Positions 55,178 to 64,000 of a stretch of DNA of 64,000 nt are shown here, one piece after another. Positions within the stretch are counted from its first letter, which is position 1; each line of letters opens with the position of its first letter. The position numbers were made by a program, and so were the translations under genes. The notes under the pieces are model-generated. The model searched no databases and had not been told where the DNA came from. It saw only the letters and a program-made list of their open reading frames with translations. Source of the stretch: Nitrosomonas sp. sh817 (lineage in GTDB: Bacteria; Pseudomonadota; Gammaproteobacteria; Burkholderiales; Nitrosomonadaceae). The stretch lies in contig NZ_CP133083.1 of assembly GCF_030908545.1 (NCBI RefSeq), positions 2,241,691 to 2,305,690 on the forward strand, given 5' to 3'.

Positions 55178-55807
55178 TCACGTTGCAGCCCCCAGACAAG
55201 CGATCACCTCACCATCGCTGACTTGCGGGAAATCGCGGTAAAACTGCCCCACCGCATAAAAATCGGCCGGGGTCGACAAGCAAACGATGCGATCCGCCTT
55301 GCCTTGCAACTTCTGGATAGTTTCAGGCGGAGCCACCGGCACGGCACAAATCAATTGCGCCGGTTTGCGGTTACGCAACGCATGTAACGCCGCGATCATG
55401 GTCGAACCGGTTGCCAGGCCATCGTCGATGACGATAACGATGCGCCCCGCCGGATTCACCGGCGGCCGTGCCGGCGTGTACTGCGCGCGCCGCCGCCGCA
55501 TGGTTTCCATTTGCGCGGCTACTTCCCGTTGAACATAAAGATCGTCCGCCCCAGCTTTGGCGGCATACTCCGTCAAGTAAACCCAGCCGCTTTCATCGAC
55601 CGAGCCGATGGCAAATTCCGGATTGCCCGGCGCACCGAGCTTACGCACCAGAACCACATCCATCTCGCCTTGCAATTGCTCAGCGATCAATTTGGCCATC
55701 GGCACCGAACCGCGCGGAATCGCCAGCACCAATGGATTCTTGCCGCGGTATTCGGAAAGTGCTTGTGCAAGCTTCTCAGCGGCAGCAATGCGATCGTTAA
55801 AAATCAT
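55178..55807 (-). CDS. Phosphoribosyltransferase-family protein
   Basis: 209 residues from the ATG at 55807, preceded by CAGGAG. The PRPP-binding motif IVIVIDDGLATGST (about 118-131) and an upstream VVLVRKLGAPGNPEFAIG are characteristic of this domain in stand-alone proteins of unknown substrate, often linked to stress or envelope genes. It follows PolX on the same strand, 20 bp downstream of it, suggesting one operon. The catalytic reaction is not known. Confidence 0.85.
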   Translation of the reverse strand: MIFNDRIAAAEKLAQALSEYRGKNPLVLAIPRGSVPMAKLIAEQLQGEMDVVLVRKLGAPGNPEFAIGSVDESGWVYLTEYAAKAGADDLYVQREVAAQMETMRRRRAQYTPARPPVNPAGRIVIVIDDGLATGSTMIAALHALRNRKPAQLICAVPVAPPETIQKLQGKADRIVCLSTPADFYAVGQFYRDFPQVSDGEVIACLGAAT

Positions 55808-55827
55808 GGTTTGCTCCTGCAGTTCAG

Positions 55828-57561
55828 TCACATCGTGCGGTTAATCAACGAACGCAATTCTGTTAATGGCCGGGTATTCAGTACATCGTGCTTTTCCAGC
55901 CAACCGCGCCGCGCCTGGCCGATACCGAAGCGCAAATTGGCAAAATCGTAAATGCTATGTGCGTCCGAATTGACACTAATCAAGACCCCCTCTTCCTTGG
56001 CCAATTGACAGTGGGTGTCGAGCAAATCGAGTCTTTCCGGATGCGCGTTCAATTCCAGAAAACAGCCGCGCTGCCTGGCTTCGCGGATAATACGCAACAT
56101 ATCGACATCGTACGGCTCGCGGCGCTGCAACAGGCGGCCCGTCGGATGCGCCAGCAGCGTGAAGTGCGGATGCTGCATAGCCCGCACGATGCGTTCGGTT
56201 TGTTTGGCGCGCGACAGATTGAAGTTGCTGTGCACCGCGGCCACCACCAAATCGAGCCGTGCCAGTGCGCTATCCGGCAGATCCAGGCGGCCGTCTTCCA
56301 GAATATCCACTTCGATGCTCTTCAACAAGGTAATGCCTTGCAATTCTTCGTTGAGCGCATCGATCGCCTCGCATTGCGCCAACAGCCGCGCCGTATCGAG
56401 TCCATGCGCCACTGTCAGCCGTTGCGAATGCTCGGTGATCGCCAGGTACTCAAACCCCTGCGACAAACCGGCAAGCGCCATTTCCCGCAGCGAATGATGG
56501 CCGTCGGTAGCCTTGGTATGCACATGCAAATCACCGCGCAAATCCTTTCGTTCGATCAATTGCGGCAACTTTCCGGATTTGGCGATGGCGATTTCGCCGC
56601 GATTCTCGCGCAGTTCTGGCGGTATATACGCAAGACCGACCGCCGCGTAAACCGACGCTTCGGTTTCTCCGGCGATATGCGTGTCATTGCGAAACACGCC
56701 GTATTCATTAATTTTTAAACCTTGTTTCTGAGCCAGCACGCGAATCGCGATGTTATGCGCTTTCGAGCCGGTCAAATAATGCAACGCGGCGCCGTACGAT
56801 TCTTCTTTGACCACGCGCAAATCGACTTGCAATCCGCATTTGAGGATGATGCTGGCGCGCGTCGTCCCCGCCGACAGGGTATCCGTAACCTCATCATAAC
56901 TGACAAAATGTTGAACCACTTGTCGCGCCGCCGCCGATGTCGGCGTAGTCGCCAATATATCCAGATCGCCGACGGTTTCCCGCATGCGCCGGTAACTGCC
57001 CGCAATGGTTACTTTCAAGACGCCCGGCGTCATCGCGAGATAGCGCTCCAGCGCATCGGCGTACTGTGCCGCAACCGCCAGTTTAAAGCGCTGCGTCTGA
57101 TTGGCATGCACTTCGATCGCTTGCAGGATATTGCTCTCGGTTTTCTCGCCGAATCCCGGCAAAGTGCGGATCCGGCCGTCTCGGGCGGCGCGGTATAACT
57201 GCTCCAGCGTTTGCACATCGAGGTCGTGATACAACGCTTTGACTCGCTTGGGACCGAGTCCGGGAATTCTGAGCAGATCGGTAATCGCGGGCGGCAATTC
57301 GGTATGCAACCGGTCGAGCAGGCTGCAATGCCCGGTCGTGACAATTTCCTTGATTTTCGCCGCCAGATCATCGCCGATCCCCGGTAAGCGGGTCAGATCG
57401 CCGCCGTTTTCCAGCAAACGTGAAACTTCTTGCGGCAGTTCGCCAAGGATGCGCGCCGCATTGCGGTAAGCACGGATGCGGAATGGATTAGCCCCCTGGA
57501 TTTCCAGAAAATCCGCGATCTCTTCAAAGATACCGGCGATATCGGCATTGTGCTTCGGCAT
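55828..57561 (-). CDS. polX: DNA polymerase X with PHP domain (PolX)
   Basis: 577 residues. The helix-hairpin-helix and Pol X palm/fingers fill about 1-315: LPGIGDDLAAKI, IPGLGPKRVKALY, and the catalytic acids in RETVGDLDILATTP and QVDLRVV. The PHP domain (about 335-570; LHVHTKATDGHHS, HSNFNLSR, NAHPERLDLLD, NSDAHSIYDF) supplies 3'-5' exonuclease or AP-endonuclease activity in bacterial PolX. The enzyme fills short gaps in base excision repair. The phosphoribosyltransferase gene follows. Confidence 0.96.
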   Translation of the reverse strand: MPKHNADIAGIFEEIADFLEIQGANPFRIRAYRNAARILGELPQEVSRLLENGGDLTRLPGIGDDLAAKIKEIVTTGHCSLLDRLHTELPPAITDLLRIPGLGPKRVKALYHDLDVQTLEQLYRAARDGRIRTLPGFGEKTESNILQAIEVHANQTQRFKLAVAAQYADALERYLAMTPGVLKVTIAGSYRRMRETVGDLDILATTPTSAAARQVVQHFVSYDEVTDTLSAGTTRASIILKCGLQVDLRVVKEESYGAALHYLTGSKAHNIAIRVLAQKQGLKINEYGVFRNDTHIAGETEASVYAAVGLAYIPPELRENRGEIAIAKSGKLPQLIERKDLRGDLHVHTKATDGHHSLREMALAGLSQGFEYLAITEHSQRLTVAHGLDTARLLAQCEAIDALNEELQGITLLKSIEVDILEDGRLDLPDSALARLDLVVAAVHSNFNLSRAKQTERIVRAMQHPHFTLLAHPTGRLLQRREPYDVDMLRIIREARQRGCFLELNAHPERLDLLDTHCQLAKEEGVLISVNSDAHSIYDFANLRFGIGQARRGWLEKHDVLNTRPLTELRSLINRTM

Positions 57562-57701
57562 AATTTCTTCTCCCCGCTTTCACTTTACTTCGCTTCCAAG
57601 TCTCGCACAATTGATCCAGCGCAAAAAAAGTACAGAAAAATACATCCCGGCGCGATGAAACTACTACAATGAAATAAAACGTGCACAGCAATTACTATGA
57701 C

Positions 57702-58109
57702 ATGAGTTCTTCGTATTTTGAACATGATGCGGATATCGGGATTATCGGCCGCGGCCTGACCATTGAGCAATCGTTCGAAGCGGCGGCGCACGCGGTGTTT
57801 GCGATCATTACCAATATCGAAGCAGTGCAACCGCTGACGGGGATCGAGATCGAATTTGAAGAAGCCGACCCGGAGCTGGCCTTGGTGATTTGGTTGAATC
57901 AAATCCTGGGAAAGTCGCGCGAATCCGGTATGGTATTCGGTCATTTTTATGTCCACCGCCAGGATGATCATTGGCATGGCAAGGTGCTTGGCGAACCGTG
58001 GCGGGAGGGATTGGAGCGCGGCGTCGAAGTCAAAGGCGCCACGCTGACCATGTTGTCGGTCAAGCAAATCGGACCGGTTTGGGAATCACGTTGCGTGGTC
58101 GATGTATGA
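57702..58109 (+). CDS. Archease
   Basis: 135 residues from the ATG at 57702; a GTG seven codons earlier is possible, neither having a good ribosome site. The opening FEHDADIGIIGRG matches the archease pattern and its aspartates bind calcium; the end includes VKGATLTMLSVKQIGPVWES and VVDV. Archease stimulates RtcB turnover, helping RNA ligation with manganese and GTP. Its stop overlaps the rtcB ATG (ATGA), so the two proteins are produced together. Confidence 0.93.
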   Translation: MSSSYFEHDADIGIIGRGLTIEQSFEAAAHAVFAIITNIEAVQPLTGIEIEFEEADPELALVIWLNQILGKSRESGMVFGHFYVHRQDDHWHGKVLGEPWREGLERGVEVKGATLTMLSVKQIGPVWESRCVVDV

Positions 58110-59533
58110 ATATTCAACCATTACAAGCATTACATTCATATCTGTGGACATTGCCTAAATCGAAAAATGAGGCAAGAGCGGAGATTTTGCTGTACGGCAG
58201 TCAACCGTTACTGGCCAGCATGGATGACAAGGTGCTGGAACAAATCGCCAACGTCGCCGCATTGCCTGGACTCGTCGGCGCCGCGATGACCATGCCGGAT
58301 GCGCACTGGGGCTATGGATTTCCCATCGGCGGCGTCGCGGCTTTCGACGCCGAACAAGGCGGCATCATTTCCGCCGGCGGCGTCGGCTTCGATATTTCCT
58401 GCGGCATCCGCTGCCTGCGCAGCAATCTGAAGCTTGCCGACGCCGCGCCGTTGTTGCAGCGCCTGGCCGACCGGCTGTTCGCAACCATCCCCGCCGGCGT
58501 TGGTGAGGAAGGCAGTATTCATTTGAATCCGCAACAACTCGATCAAGTCTTGACCGGCGGCGCGCAGTGGGCCGTCAAGCAAGGCTACGGCAATCCAGCT
58601 GATCTCGAATTTATTGAAGAAAACGGCCGGGTCAGCCGCGCGGTGCCGGACAATGTGTCGGAGCTCGCCAAAAAACGCCAGCGCGGCGAAATGGGCACAT
58701 TGGGTTCCGGCAACCATTATCTCGAAGTGCAGGTGGTTGAAAAAATTTACGATCAGCCAATCGCTCAAACTTTTGGATTGCAGGAAGGACAATTGGTGAT
58801 TTCCATCCATTGCGGTTCGCGTGGCCTCGGTCATCAAATCGGCACCGATTATCTGATGATGCTCGCAAAGGCGGCGAATCGCCTCGGCATCCGCTTGCCC
58901 GACCGGGAATTGGCTTGCGCTCCGATCAAATCCCCCGAAGGACAGCGCTATTTAGGCGCGATGAATGCCGCGATCAATTGCGCGTTGGCTAACCGGCAGA
59001 TCTTGACCCACCTGACCCGCGAAACATTCAACGAAATCTTTCCGCAAGCCGTGCTGGAAACGCTATTCGACGTGTCACACAACACCTGCAAGGAAGAAAC
59101 GCACGAAGTCGATGGCAAACCCCGGGGTTTGCACGTGCATCGCAAGGGCGCCACGCGCGCGTTCGGACCGGGGCATCCGCGATTACCGCAGCGCTACCGG
59201 GATTCGGGTCAGCCGGTCATTATCGGCGGCAGTATGGGCACCGGTTCTTACATTCTCGCCGGCACCCGCAGCAACCCGGCATTCGCTTCCTGCAGTCACG
59301 GCGCAGGCCGCGCCATGAGCCGCAACCAGGCATTAAAACAATGGCAAGGCAAAACCCTGATTCAGGAATTATTGCAGCAAGGCATCCTGATCCGTACCCG
59401 CTCAATGCGTGGCGCTGCCGAAGAAGCACCGGGCGCCTACAAGGATGTCGATATCGTTGCCGAAGTCACGGAACAGGCTGGACTTGCTCGCCGGGTAGCT
59501 TTCTTGCGCCCGAAAGTATGTATAAAAGGATAA
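58106..59533 (+). CDS. rtcB: RNA-splicing ligase RtcB
   Basis: 475 residues from the ATG at 58106 overlapping the archease stop. Metal and catalytic motifs are in order: GVGFDISCGIRCL, GSGNHYLEVQ, SIHCGSRGLGHQ, HRKGATRAFGPG and HGAGRAMSRNQ, the last holding the histidine that is guanylylated. RtcB joins 2',3'-cyclic phosphate or 3'-phosphate RNA ends to 5'-OH ends and repairs tRNA or rRNA after damage. No RtcR sigma-54 regulator lies next to it here. Confidence 0.95.
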   Translation: MNIQPLQALHSYLWTLPKSKNEARAEILLYGSQPLLASMDDKVLEQIANVAALPGLVGAAMTMPDAHWGYGFPIGGVAAFDAEQGGIISAGGVGFDISCGIRCLRSNLKLADAAPLLQRLADRLFATIPAGVGEEGSIHLNPQQLDQVLTGGAQWAVKQGYGNPADLEFIEENGRVSRAVPDNVSELAKKRQRGEMGTLGSGNHYLEVQVVEKIYDQPIAQTFGLQEGQLVISIHCGSRGLGHQIGTDYLMMLAKAANRLGIRLPDRELACAPIKSPEGQRYLGAMNAAINCALANRQILTHLTRETFNEIFPQAVLETLFDVSHNTCKEETHEVDGKPRGLHVHRKGATRAFGPGHPRLPQRYRDSGQPVIIGGSMGTGSYILAGTRSNPAFASCSHGAGRAMSRNQALKQWQGKTLIQELLQQGILIRTRSMRGAAEEAPGAYKDVDIVAEVTEQAGLARRVAFLRPKVCIKG

Positions 59534-59567
59534 CTTCGCAATCACCTCGTTCATAAGGAGAAACATC

Positions 59568-59894
59568 ATGGAAGTCACATTGCAAATTACGACGCGAGAT
59601 ATTCCGCATTCCGATGCCCTGGAAAGCCATATCCGTGAAAAAGCGGCAAAGCTGGAAAAATTTTATCCACACATCATGAGCTGCCGGATTGTCGTTGAAT
59701 TGCCGCATAAACATCATCATCAAGGCCGGTTGTTTGACGTACACATCGACATGACAGTGCCTGGCGGAGAGCTGGTGGTTAATCGTGTCGCCAACGAAGA
59801 TGTTTATGTCGCGGTACGCGATGCATTCGATGCCGCTAAACGGCAATTGGAGGATTACGGACGGAAGCAGCATGTTTCCGGCAGCGAAACTTAA
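59568..59894 (+). CDS. hpf: Ribosome hibernation promoting factor, short form
   Basis: 108 residues. The HPF/RaiA domain covers nearly all (about 1-100): MEVTLQITTRDIPHSDALES, REKAAKLEKFYP, and AVRDAFDAAKRQLEDYG. Short HPF helps form 100S ribosome dimers in slow growth. The middle carries a histidine run (HKHHHQG). It follows rtcB by 34 bp with AAGGAG as ribosome site and may share its transcript. Confidence 0.9.
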   Translation: MEVTLQITTRDIPHSDALESHIREKAAKLEKFYPHIMSCRIVVELPHKHHHQGRLFDVHIDMTVPGGELVVNRVANEDVYVAVRDAFDAAKRQLEDYGRKQHVSGSET

Positions 59895-59912
59895 TCCTGT
59901 GATCCGCCGCGT

Positions 59913-60497
59913 ATGGCAATTCAGCTTGCACCGGGTGATGCGCTGATGATCATCGACCTGCAAAACGATTTTCTGGAAGGAGGCAGCCTGGAAGTTCCCG
60001 GCTCGAATGCCCTCATTCCGGTATTCAATCGCTATATCGTCCGTTTCCAGCAATCCCGCTTACCGGTTATCGCCACCCGCGACTGGCACCCGTCGGATCA
60101 TTGCTCGTTTGTGCAGCAGGGCGGGCCGTGGCCGCCACATTGCATCGCCGGATCGGCTGGTGCGGCTTTTCATGCTGACCTGGCATTACCGGCTGATACG
60201 CACGTCATTTCCAAAGCAATTACACGCGAAGCCGATGCCTATTCCGGCTTTTCCGGCACCGGCTTGCAGGATTTGCTGCAATCCTTGCATATCCAGAGGA
60301 TTTTTGTCGGCGGCATCGCAACCGAATACTGTGTGCACGAGACTGTAAACGATGCGCTGCAGCTGGGCTATTCCGTTACCGTGCTGCAAGACGCCACACA
60401 GGCGATTAACCGCAAACCGCACGACGGAATAAAAGCCATCGACGACATGATCGCGCATGGCGCAACACTGACTCAGTTTCAGGAGCTTGCCGCATGA
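59913..60497 (+). CDS. pncA: Nicotinamidase
   Basis: 194 residues of the isochorismatase/cysteine-hydrolase fold. IIDLQNDF supplies the catalytic aspartate, DWHPSDHCSF the metal-binding histidines, and GIATEYCVHETV the nucleophilic cysteine. It turns nicotinamide into nicotinate. The pncB gene overlaps its stop by 4 bp, so the pair forms the NAD salvage path from nicotinamide. It follows hpf by 18 bp. Confidence 0.94.
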   Translation: MAIQLAPGDALMIIDLQNDFLEGGSLEVPGSNALIPVFNRYIVRFQQSRLPVIATRDWHPSDHCSFVQQGGPWPPHCIAGSAGAAFHADLALPADTHVISKAITREADAYSGFSGTGLQDLLQSLHIQRIFVGGIATEYCVHETVNDALQLGYSVTVLQDATQAINRKPHDGIKAIDDMIAHGATLTQFQELAA

Positions 60498-61861
60498 ATC
60501 CGATAACCAGCCCGTTACTGGCCGATCTGTACCAATTCACCATGCTGCAAACCTATTTGGAACAGGATATGCAGCAAACCGCGGTGTTTGAATTGTTCGT
60601 AAGAAAATTGCCGCCGGGACGCAATTTCCTGGTTGCCGCCGGCCTGGAGCAAGTGCTGGAATTTCTGGAGAACATGCAGTTTTCAGCGGAAGAACTGGAT
60701 TGGCTGGCGACCCGTTTCCCGCCGCAGGTAATCGATTACCTCGAACACTTCCGCTTTGAAGGCGATGTGCATGCCATGCCGGAAGGCACGGTCTTTTTCC
60801 CGAACGAGCCGATTCTGCGCATCACCGCGCCAATGCCGCAGGCTCAATTGGTCGAATCGCGCATTATCAATCTGCTGCACTTTGAAACGCTGATTGCCTC
60901 AAAAGCGGCGCGATCGGTGCAAGTTGCGCCGGATAAATTGCTGGTCGATTTCGGCATGCGCCGTGCGCATGGCGCGGAAGCAGGATTGCTGGCTGCACGC
61001 GCCAGTTATCTCGCGGGTTTTTCCGGCACGGCTACGGTGCTGGCCGGCGCGTTGTATGATATTCCGGTTTTTGGCACCATGGCGCATTCGTTCATCCAGG
61101 CTCACGGCGATGAAAGCCTGGCTTTCGAGCATTTCGCCCGCTCGCACCCGGACAATACGATTTTGCTGATCGACACTTACGATACCGAAGCTGCCGCGCA
61201 TAAAACCGTCGCCTTGGCGAATAAACTGAAAGCGGATCATATCGGCATCAAGGGTGTGCGCCTCGACAGCGGCGATTTGGCCGCACACGCCAAAAATGTC
61301 CGGCAAATTCTCGATAACGGCGGCTTGCACGGCACCACGATTTTTGCCAGCGGCAATCTCGACGAATACAAACTGCAAACATTATTAGCCGCCCGCGCAC
61401 CAATCGACGGTTTCGGCATCGGCACCGCCTTGGACATTTCCATCGATGCCCCATCGCTCGATTGCGCCTACAAGCTGCAGGAATCTGCCGGAAAAGCACG
61501 GCGTAAACGCTCCGAAGGCAAAGCCACCTGGCCGGGCAGAAAGCAGGTTTATCGCCTCTTCACCGATGACGGTTACATCGATGGCGATACTGTCACGCTG
61601 GAAGACGATGACCCGCAACCGGGCACGCCGTTGATCCAACCGTTCATGCGCGCCGGAAAGCGGTTGCAGCCGAAGCCATCGCTGCACGAATTACGCCAGC
61701 AAACACTGGTCAATTATGACGGCTTGCCATCCGCGATGATCACGCTCGAAACAGCAAATGCCTATCCGGTAACGATTTCAGAGGCATTGAAAGCGCTCGC
61801 CCGTCAATTGGATCAGGAGCAATTCCTGCACGATCAAAAAATCGTACTACCAGAAAAATGA
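60494..61861 (+). CDS. pncB: Nicotinate phosphoribosyltransferase
   Basis: 455 residues. The substrate-binding regions are seen in LADLYQFTMLQTYLEQ, FELFVRKLPPGRNFLVAAGL, DFGMRRAHGAEAG and GVRLDSGDLAAHAKNVR, and FGIGTALDIS lies near the end, as in PncB. It links nicotinate to PRPP, giving nicotinate mononucleotide. The start overlaps pncA (ATGA). It completes NAD salvage. Confidence 0.95.
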   Translation: MNPITSPLLADLYQFTMLQTYLEQDMQQTAVFELFVRKLPPGRNFLVAAGLEQVLEFLENMQFSAEELDWLATRFPPQVIDYLEHFRFEGDVHAMPEGTVFFPNEPILRITAPMPQAQLVESRIINLLHFETLIASKAARSVQVAPDKLLVDFGMRRAHGAEAGLLAARASYLAGFSGTATVLAGALYDIPVFGTMAHSFIQAHGDESLAFEHFARSHPDNTILLIDTYDTEAAAHKTVALANKLKADHIGIKGVRLDSGDLAAHAKNVRQILDNGGLHGTTIFASGNLDEYKLQTLLAARAPIDGFGIGTALDISIDAPSLDCAYKLQESAGKARRKRSEGKATWPGRKQVYRLFTDDGYIDGDTVTLEDDDPQPGTPLIQPFMRAGKRLQPKPSLHELRQQTLVNYDGLPSAMITLETANAYPVTISEALKALARQLDQEQFLHDQKIVLPEK

Positions 61862-62027
61862 CGTATGTTTTTCAACGCAACATTACCGAGTGTAATAGCT
61901 TGACAAAATTATCAAAGGGAGCAAGATGAAAGGCGTGTAGTCAGACGGAATGATAGTCGTTGTCGGCAACAAGAAGACATAATTTTATTATTACAATTAG
62001 CAAGTTACATGACAGGAGAATAAAATC

Positions 62028-62531
62028 ATGGGCACCCGAAGCATCCCCCCTAATTTTCGTCAAATCATGCGTCATGATACGGTTTTTAAAGAGCGCGTAC
62101 ACGATGCTTATAAAATCAAGGAGAAATTGCCGGAGCCGACCGTTTGCCCGCAATGCAACGCAGTATTCCATAGCGGACGGTGGCAATGGACGGCGGCGCC
62201 CGCCAATGCGCACCAACATAATTGCCCGGCGTGCCAGCGCATCATCGATCATTATCCCGCCGGCTTTCTGACGCTGGAGGGTGAATTCTTTCACAGCCAT
62301 CGCGATGAAATTCTGCATCTGGTGCAAAATTTCGAAAAAAAGGAAAAATCCGAACACCCGTTGCAGCGCATTATTGCGACTGAAAAGCAGAATGGCTCGT
62401 TTTTGATTACAACCACCGATATTCACTTGGCGCGCGGCATCGGTGAGGCGATTCATGATGCTTATCAAGGCGATCTGGATTTTCACTATAACCAGGATGA
62501 GAATTTACTGCGCGTGCATTGGTCGCGCTGA
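62028..62531 (+). CDS. BCAM0308-family zinc-ribbon protein
   Basis: 167 residues. Four cysteines in CPQC (about 43-46) and CPAC (about 68-71) form a zinc ribbon next to HSGRWQW and HQHNC. The C-terminal half (HPLQRIIATEKQNGSFLIT, TDIHLARGIGEAIHDAYQGD) is an alpha-beta domain. This is the pattern of BCAM0308-like proteins, of unknown function; stress or ribosome-linked roles have been guessed. It is followed 27 bp later by a CBS protein. Confidence 0.85.
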   Translation: MGTRSIPPNFRQIMRHDTVFKERVHDAYKIKEKLPEPTVCPQCNAVFHSGRWQWTAAPANAHQHNCPACQRIIDHYPAGFLTLEGEFFHSHRDEILHLVQNFEKKEKSEHPLQRIIATEKQNGSFLITTTDIHLARGIGEAIHDAYQGDLDFHYNQDENLLRVHWSR

Positions 62532-62558
62532 TAACGATAAAAAATAAAGGAGACTGCT

Positions 62559-63008
62559 ATGAGCGTCGGCGAAATTTGCAACCGTGAAGTCATTGTCATT
62601 CAACGCGATGAGCCCGTTGTGGAAGCGGCAAAACTGATGCGCCAATACCATGTCGGCGCTGTCATTGTAATCGATAAACCCAACGGCTCCGCGATACCGG
62701 TGGGTATCGTCACCGATCGCGACTTGGTCGTGGAAGTGCTGGCTACCGAGTTGGACGAGAAAGTCATCACTGTCGGCGACATTATGACGCCGGAGTTGTT
62801 TACCGTGAAAGAAAGCACCGCCACGCATGATGCTATCGAATTCATGCGCCGCAAAACCATCCGCCGGCTGCCGATCGTCGACGATGCCGGTGAACTGGTC
62901 GGAATTCTGACGCTGGACGATGTCCTGGAGATTTTGTCGGAAGAATTGCTCGATCTCGCAAAACTGGTACGGTACGAACAGAAGAAAGAAACCCGCCACC
63001 GTCCATAG
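62559..63008 (+). CDS. Two-CBS-domain protein
   Basis: 149 residues made almost wholly of two CBS domains (about 7-60 and 75-128): REVIVIQRDEPVVEAAKLM, IVTDRDLVVEVLA, IMTPELFTVKESTATHDAI and GILTLDDVLEIL. A pair of CBS domains senses adenine nucleotides and controls partner proteins. The gene follows the BCAM0308-like gene, and probably shares its transcript. The partner is not known. Confidence 0.9.
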   Translation: MSVGEICNREVIVIQRDEPVVEAAKLMRQYHVGAVIVIDKPNGSAIPVGIVTDRDLVVEVLATELDEKVITVGDIMTPELFTVKESTATHDAIEFMRRKTIRRLPIVDDAGELVGILTLDDVLEILSEELLDLAKLVRYEQKKETRHRP

Positions 63009-63025
63009 GCGGGTGTCCTCGCACA

Positions 63026-63053
63026 CCGCCGGTTGATTGCTCTGAACCGGCGG
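63026..63053 (+). terminator. Hairpin after the CBS gene
   Basis: CCGCCGGTT and AACCGGCGG form a 9-bp perfect stem with a 10-nt loop, 18 bp after the CBS stop and 85 bp before lon. There is no T-run, so it may be an imperfect terminator. Confidence 0.6.
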
Positions 63054-63137
63054 GATTGCATCGTTATCCTTCAACAGACCCGCTCTTGAATTTCCGTTGA
63101 AGCGCTCAATATTACTCATCATTAGTAAACTGTTGAG

Positions 63138-64000
63138 ATGAACGCCATGGAACAATCTGCCGTAACCCCGCTCGAATTGCCCGCCGATGTCATCGCGCTC
63201 GTGCCGATGCGCAATGTCGTGCTATTTCCCCATGTGTTAATGCCGGTCACCGTTGGCCGGGAACGATCGATTGCGACGATTCAGCATGCATTGCAAGCGA
63301 AAACCCCGGTCGGCATCGTGCTGCAAAAAGATGCTATGGCCGATGAACCGGGCCTCGAAGCACTCTGCCAAGTCGGAACGATTGCCAATGTCGTCAGGCA
63401 TATCGCTTCCGAAGACGGTACGCACCATGCCGTTTGCCTCGGCGTCGAGCGTTTCCGGATCGAAGAACTGGTCGAAGGTTACCCGTTCATCGCCGCGCGG
63501 ATAAAACGCATTCAGGAAACCGCCGCCGTTACCACGCAAATTGAAGCATTGGCGCTGCAATTGCGCGAACGCGCGATCGAAATTCTGTCGTTGCTGCCGG
63601 GGGTACCGGCGGAACTGGCGCATGCATTGCAAGCGACCCGCGCGCCATCCGATCTGGCCGATATCACCGCCAGCCTGCTGGATACCGAAATCAGCGAAAA
63701 ACAAAAATTGCTGGAAACCATCGATACCGAAGCGCGCTTGCAATATGTACTGCAAATTATCACGCGGCGCATCGAAGTGCTGCGGCTTTCGCAAGAAATC
63801 GGCGAACGCACCAAAGAACAAATGGAAGACCGCGAACGCAAGTATTTACTGCGCGAACAGTTAAAAGCCATTCAGAAAGAACTCGGTGAAGACGGCGAGA
63901 ACGATCAGGAAATCGCAAAATTGCACGACACCATCGCCGCTGCCGGCATGCCAAGCGATATCGAGGAACAAACCCGCAAGGAATTGCAGCGGTTGCAGCG
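63138..64000 (+). CDS. lon: Lon protease, N-terminal part (cut by window edge)
   Basis: The frame opens at the ATG at 63138 (a second ATG at 63147 is also possible) and runs off the right edge. The visible 287 residues are the Lon N-terminal domain (about 16-210: LPADVIALVPMRNVVLFPHV, GTIANVVRHIASEDGTH, VCLGVERFRIEELVEGYPF) and the start of the helical region (RKYLLREQLKAIQKELGE). The ATPase and peptidase parts lie outside. Lon degrades misfolded and regulatory proteins. A different Lon-like protease is encoded at 43061. Confidence 0.96.
   Translation, partial: MNAMEQSAVTPLELPADVIALVPMRNVVLFPHVLMPVTVGRERSIATIQHALQAKTPVGIVLQKDAMADEPGLEALCQVGTIANVVRHIASEDGTHHAVCLGVERFRIEELVEGYPFIAARIKRIQETAAVTTQIEALALQLRERAIEILSLLPGVPAELAHALQATRAPSDLADITASLLDTEISEKQKLLETIDTEARLQYVLQIITRRIEVLRLSQEIGERTKEQMEDRERKYLLREQLKAIQKELGEDGENDQEIAKLHDTIAAAGMPSDIEEQTRKELQRLQ

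Overview
The window is chromosomal DNA of a Gram-negative betaproteobacterium, most likely a Nitrosomonas-type ammonia oxidiser. The evidence is indirect: a cytochrome P460 gene, a two-domain multicopper oxidase, a large iron-acquisition locus, two PEP-CTERM surface proteins and the dnaQ-rnhA-methyltransferase-gloB block. No amo, hao or rRNA gene lies here, so the genus is an inference. Two genes are cut by the edges: a DUF2779 nuclease-like protein on the left and Lon protease on the right.

Layout. 1-3.0 kb: a DUF2779 protein and a LicD-cytidylyltransferase fusion. 3.1-12.5 kb: an iron-responsive block holding a small RTX protein, a two-domain multicopper oxidase, an exported protein with two homologous halves, a TonB-dependent receptor, bfd and tonB-exbB-exbD, with Fur-box-like sequences at four promoters. 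12.6-24.5 kb: an RDD protein, a degenerate GGDEF protein, ftsK-lolA-rarA-serS, rdgC, an MntA/HepT pair and a SagB-type nitroreductase. 24.8-28.7 kb: a secreted matrixin-like metalloprotease with an exported partner, a brnT-brnA toxin-antitoxin pair with a palindrome at its start, and a PEP-CTERM gene whose reading frame is broken by a nine-copy heptanucleotide repeat.

28.8-33.6 kb: a membrane-anchored MutS-like ATPase and a MacAB-like exporter. 33.2-38.9 kb: an AT-rich segment (PII-like protein, DUF488, LysR regulator, lipoprotein, Rnk-like protein) flanked by two direct copies of the exporter permease 3' end, the second copy carrying a 190-bp deletion. 38.9-42.6 kb: dnaQ, rnhA, a methyltransferase, gloB, a MITE-like element and cytochrome P460. 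43-52.7 kb: a Lon-like protease, a membrane C13 peptidase, an SLC13-type transporter, a DUF3617 protein, a 30-bp perfect hairpin inside a broken small gene, and a CopD-cytochrome c-thioredoxin-like fusion. 52.9-64 kb: an SDR, a second PEP-CTERM protein, PolX, archease-RtcB, hpf, pncA-pncB, a CBS protein and lon.

How the parts work together. The iron block combines an outer-membrane receptor, its TonB-ExbB-ExbD energy supply, Bfd for iron release and a copper oxidase that may act on iron or phenolics. Cytochrome P460 points to hydroxylamine or NO metabolism. The strongest unusual signal is the PEP-CTERM gene at 27.5-28.7 kb: its well-placed ATG is out of frame with nine TTTGAGA repeats but would be in frame with seven or ten, as expected of an on/off phase-variable surface protein caught in the OFF state.
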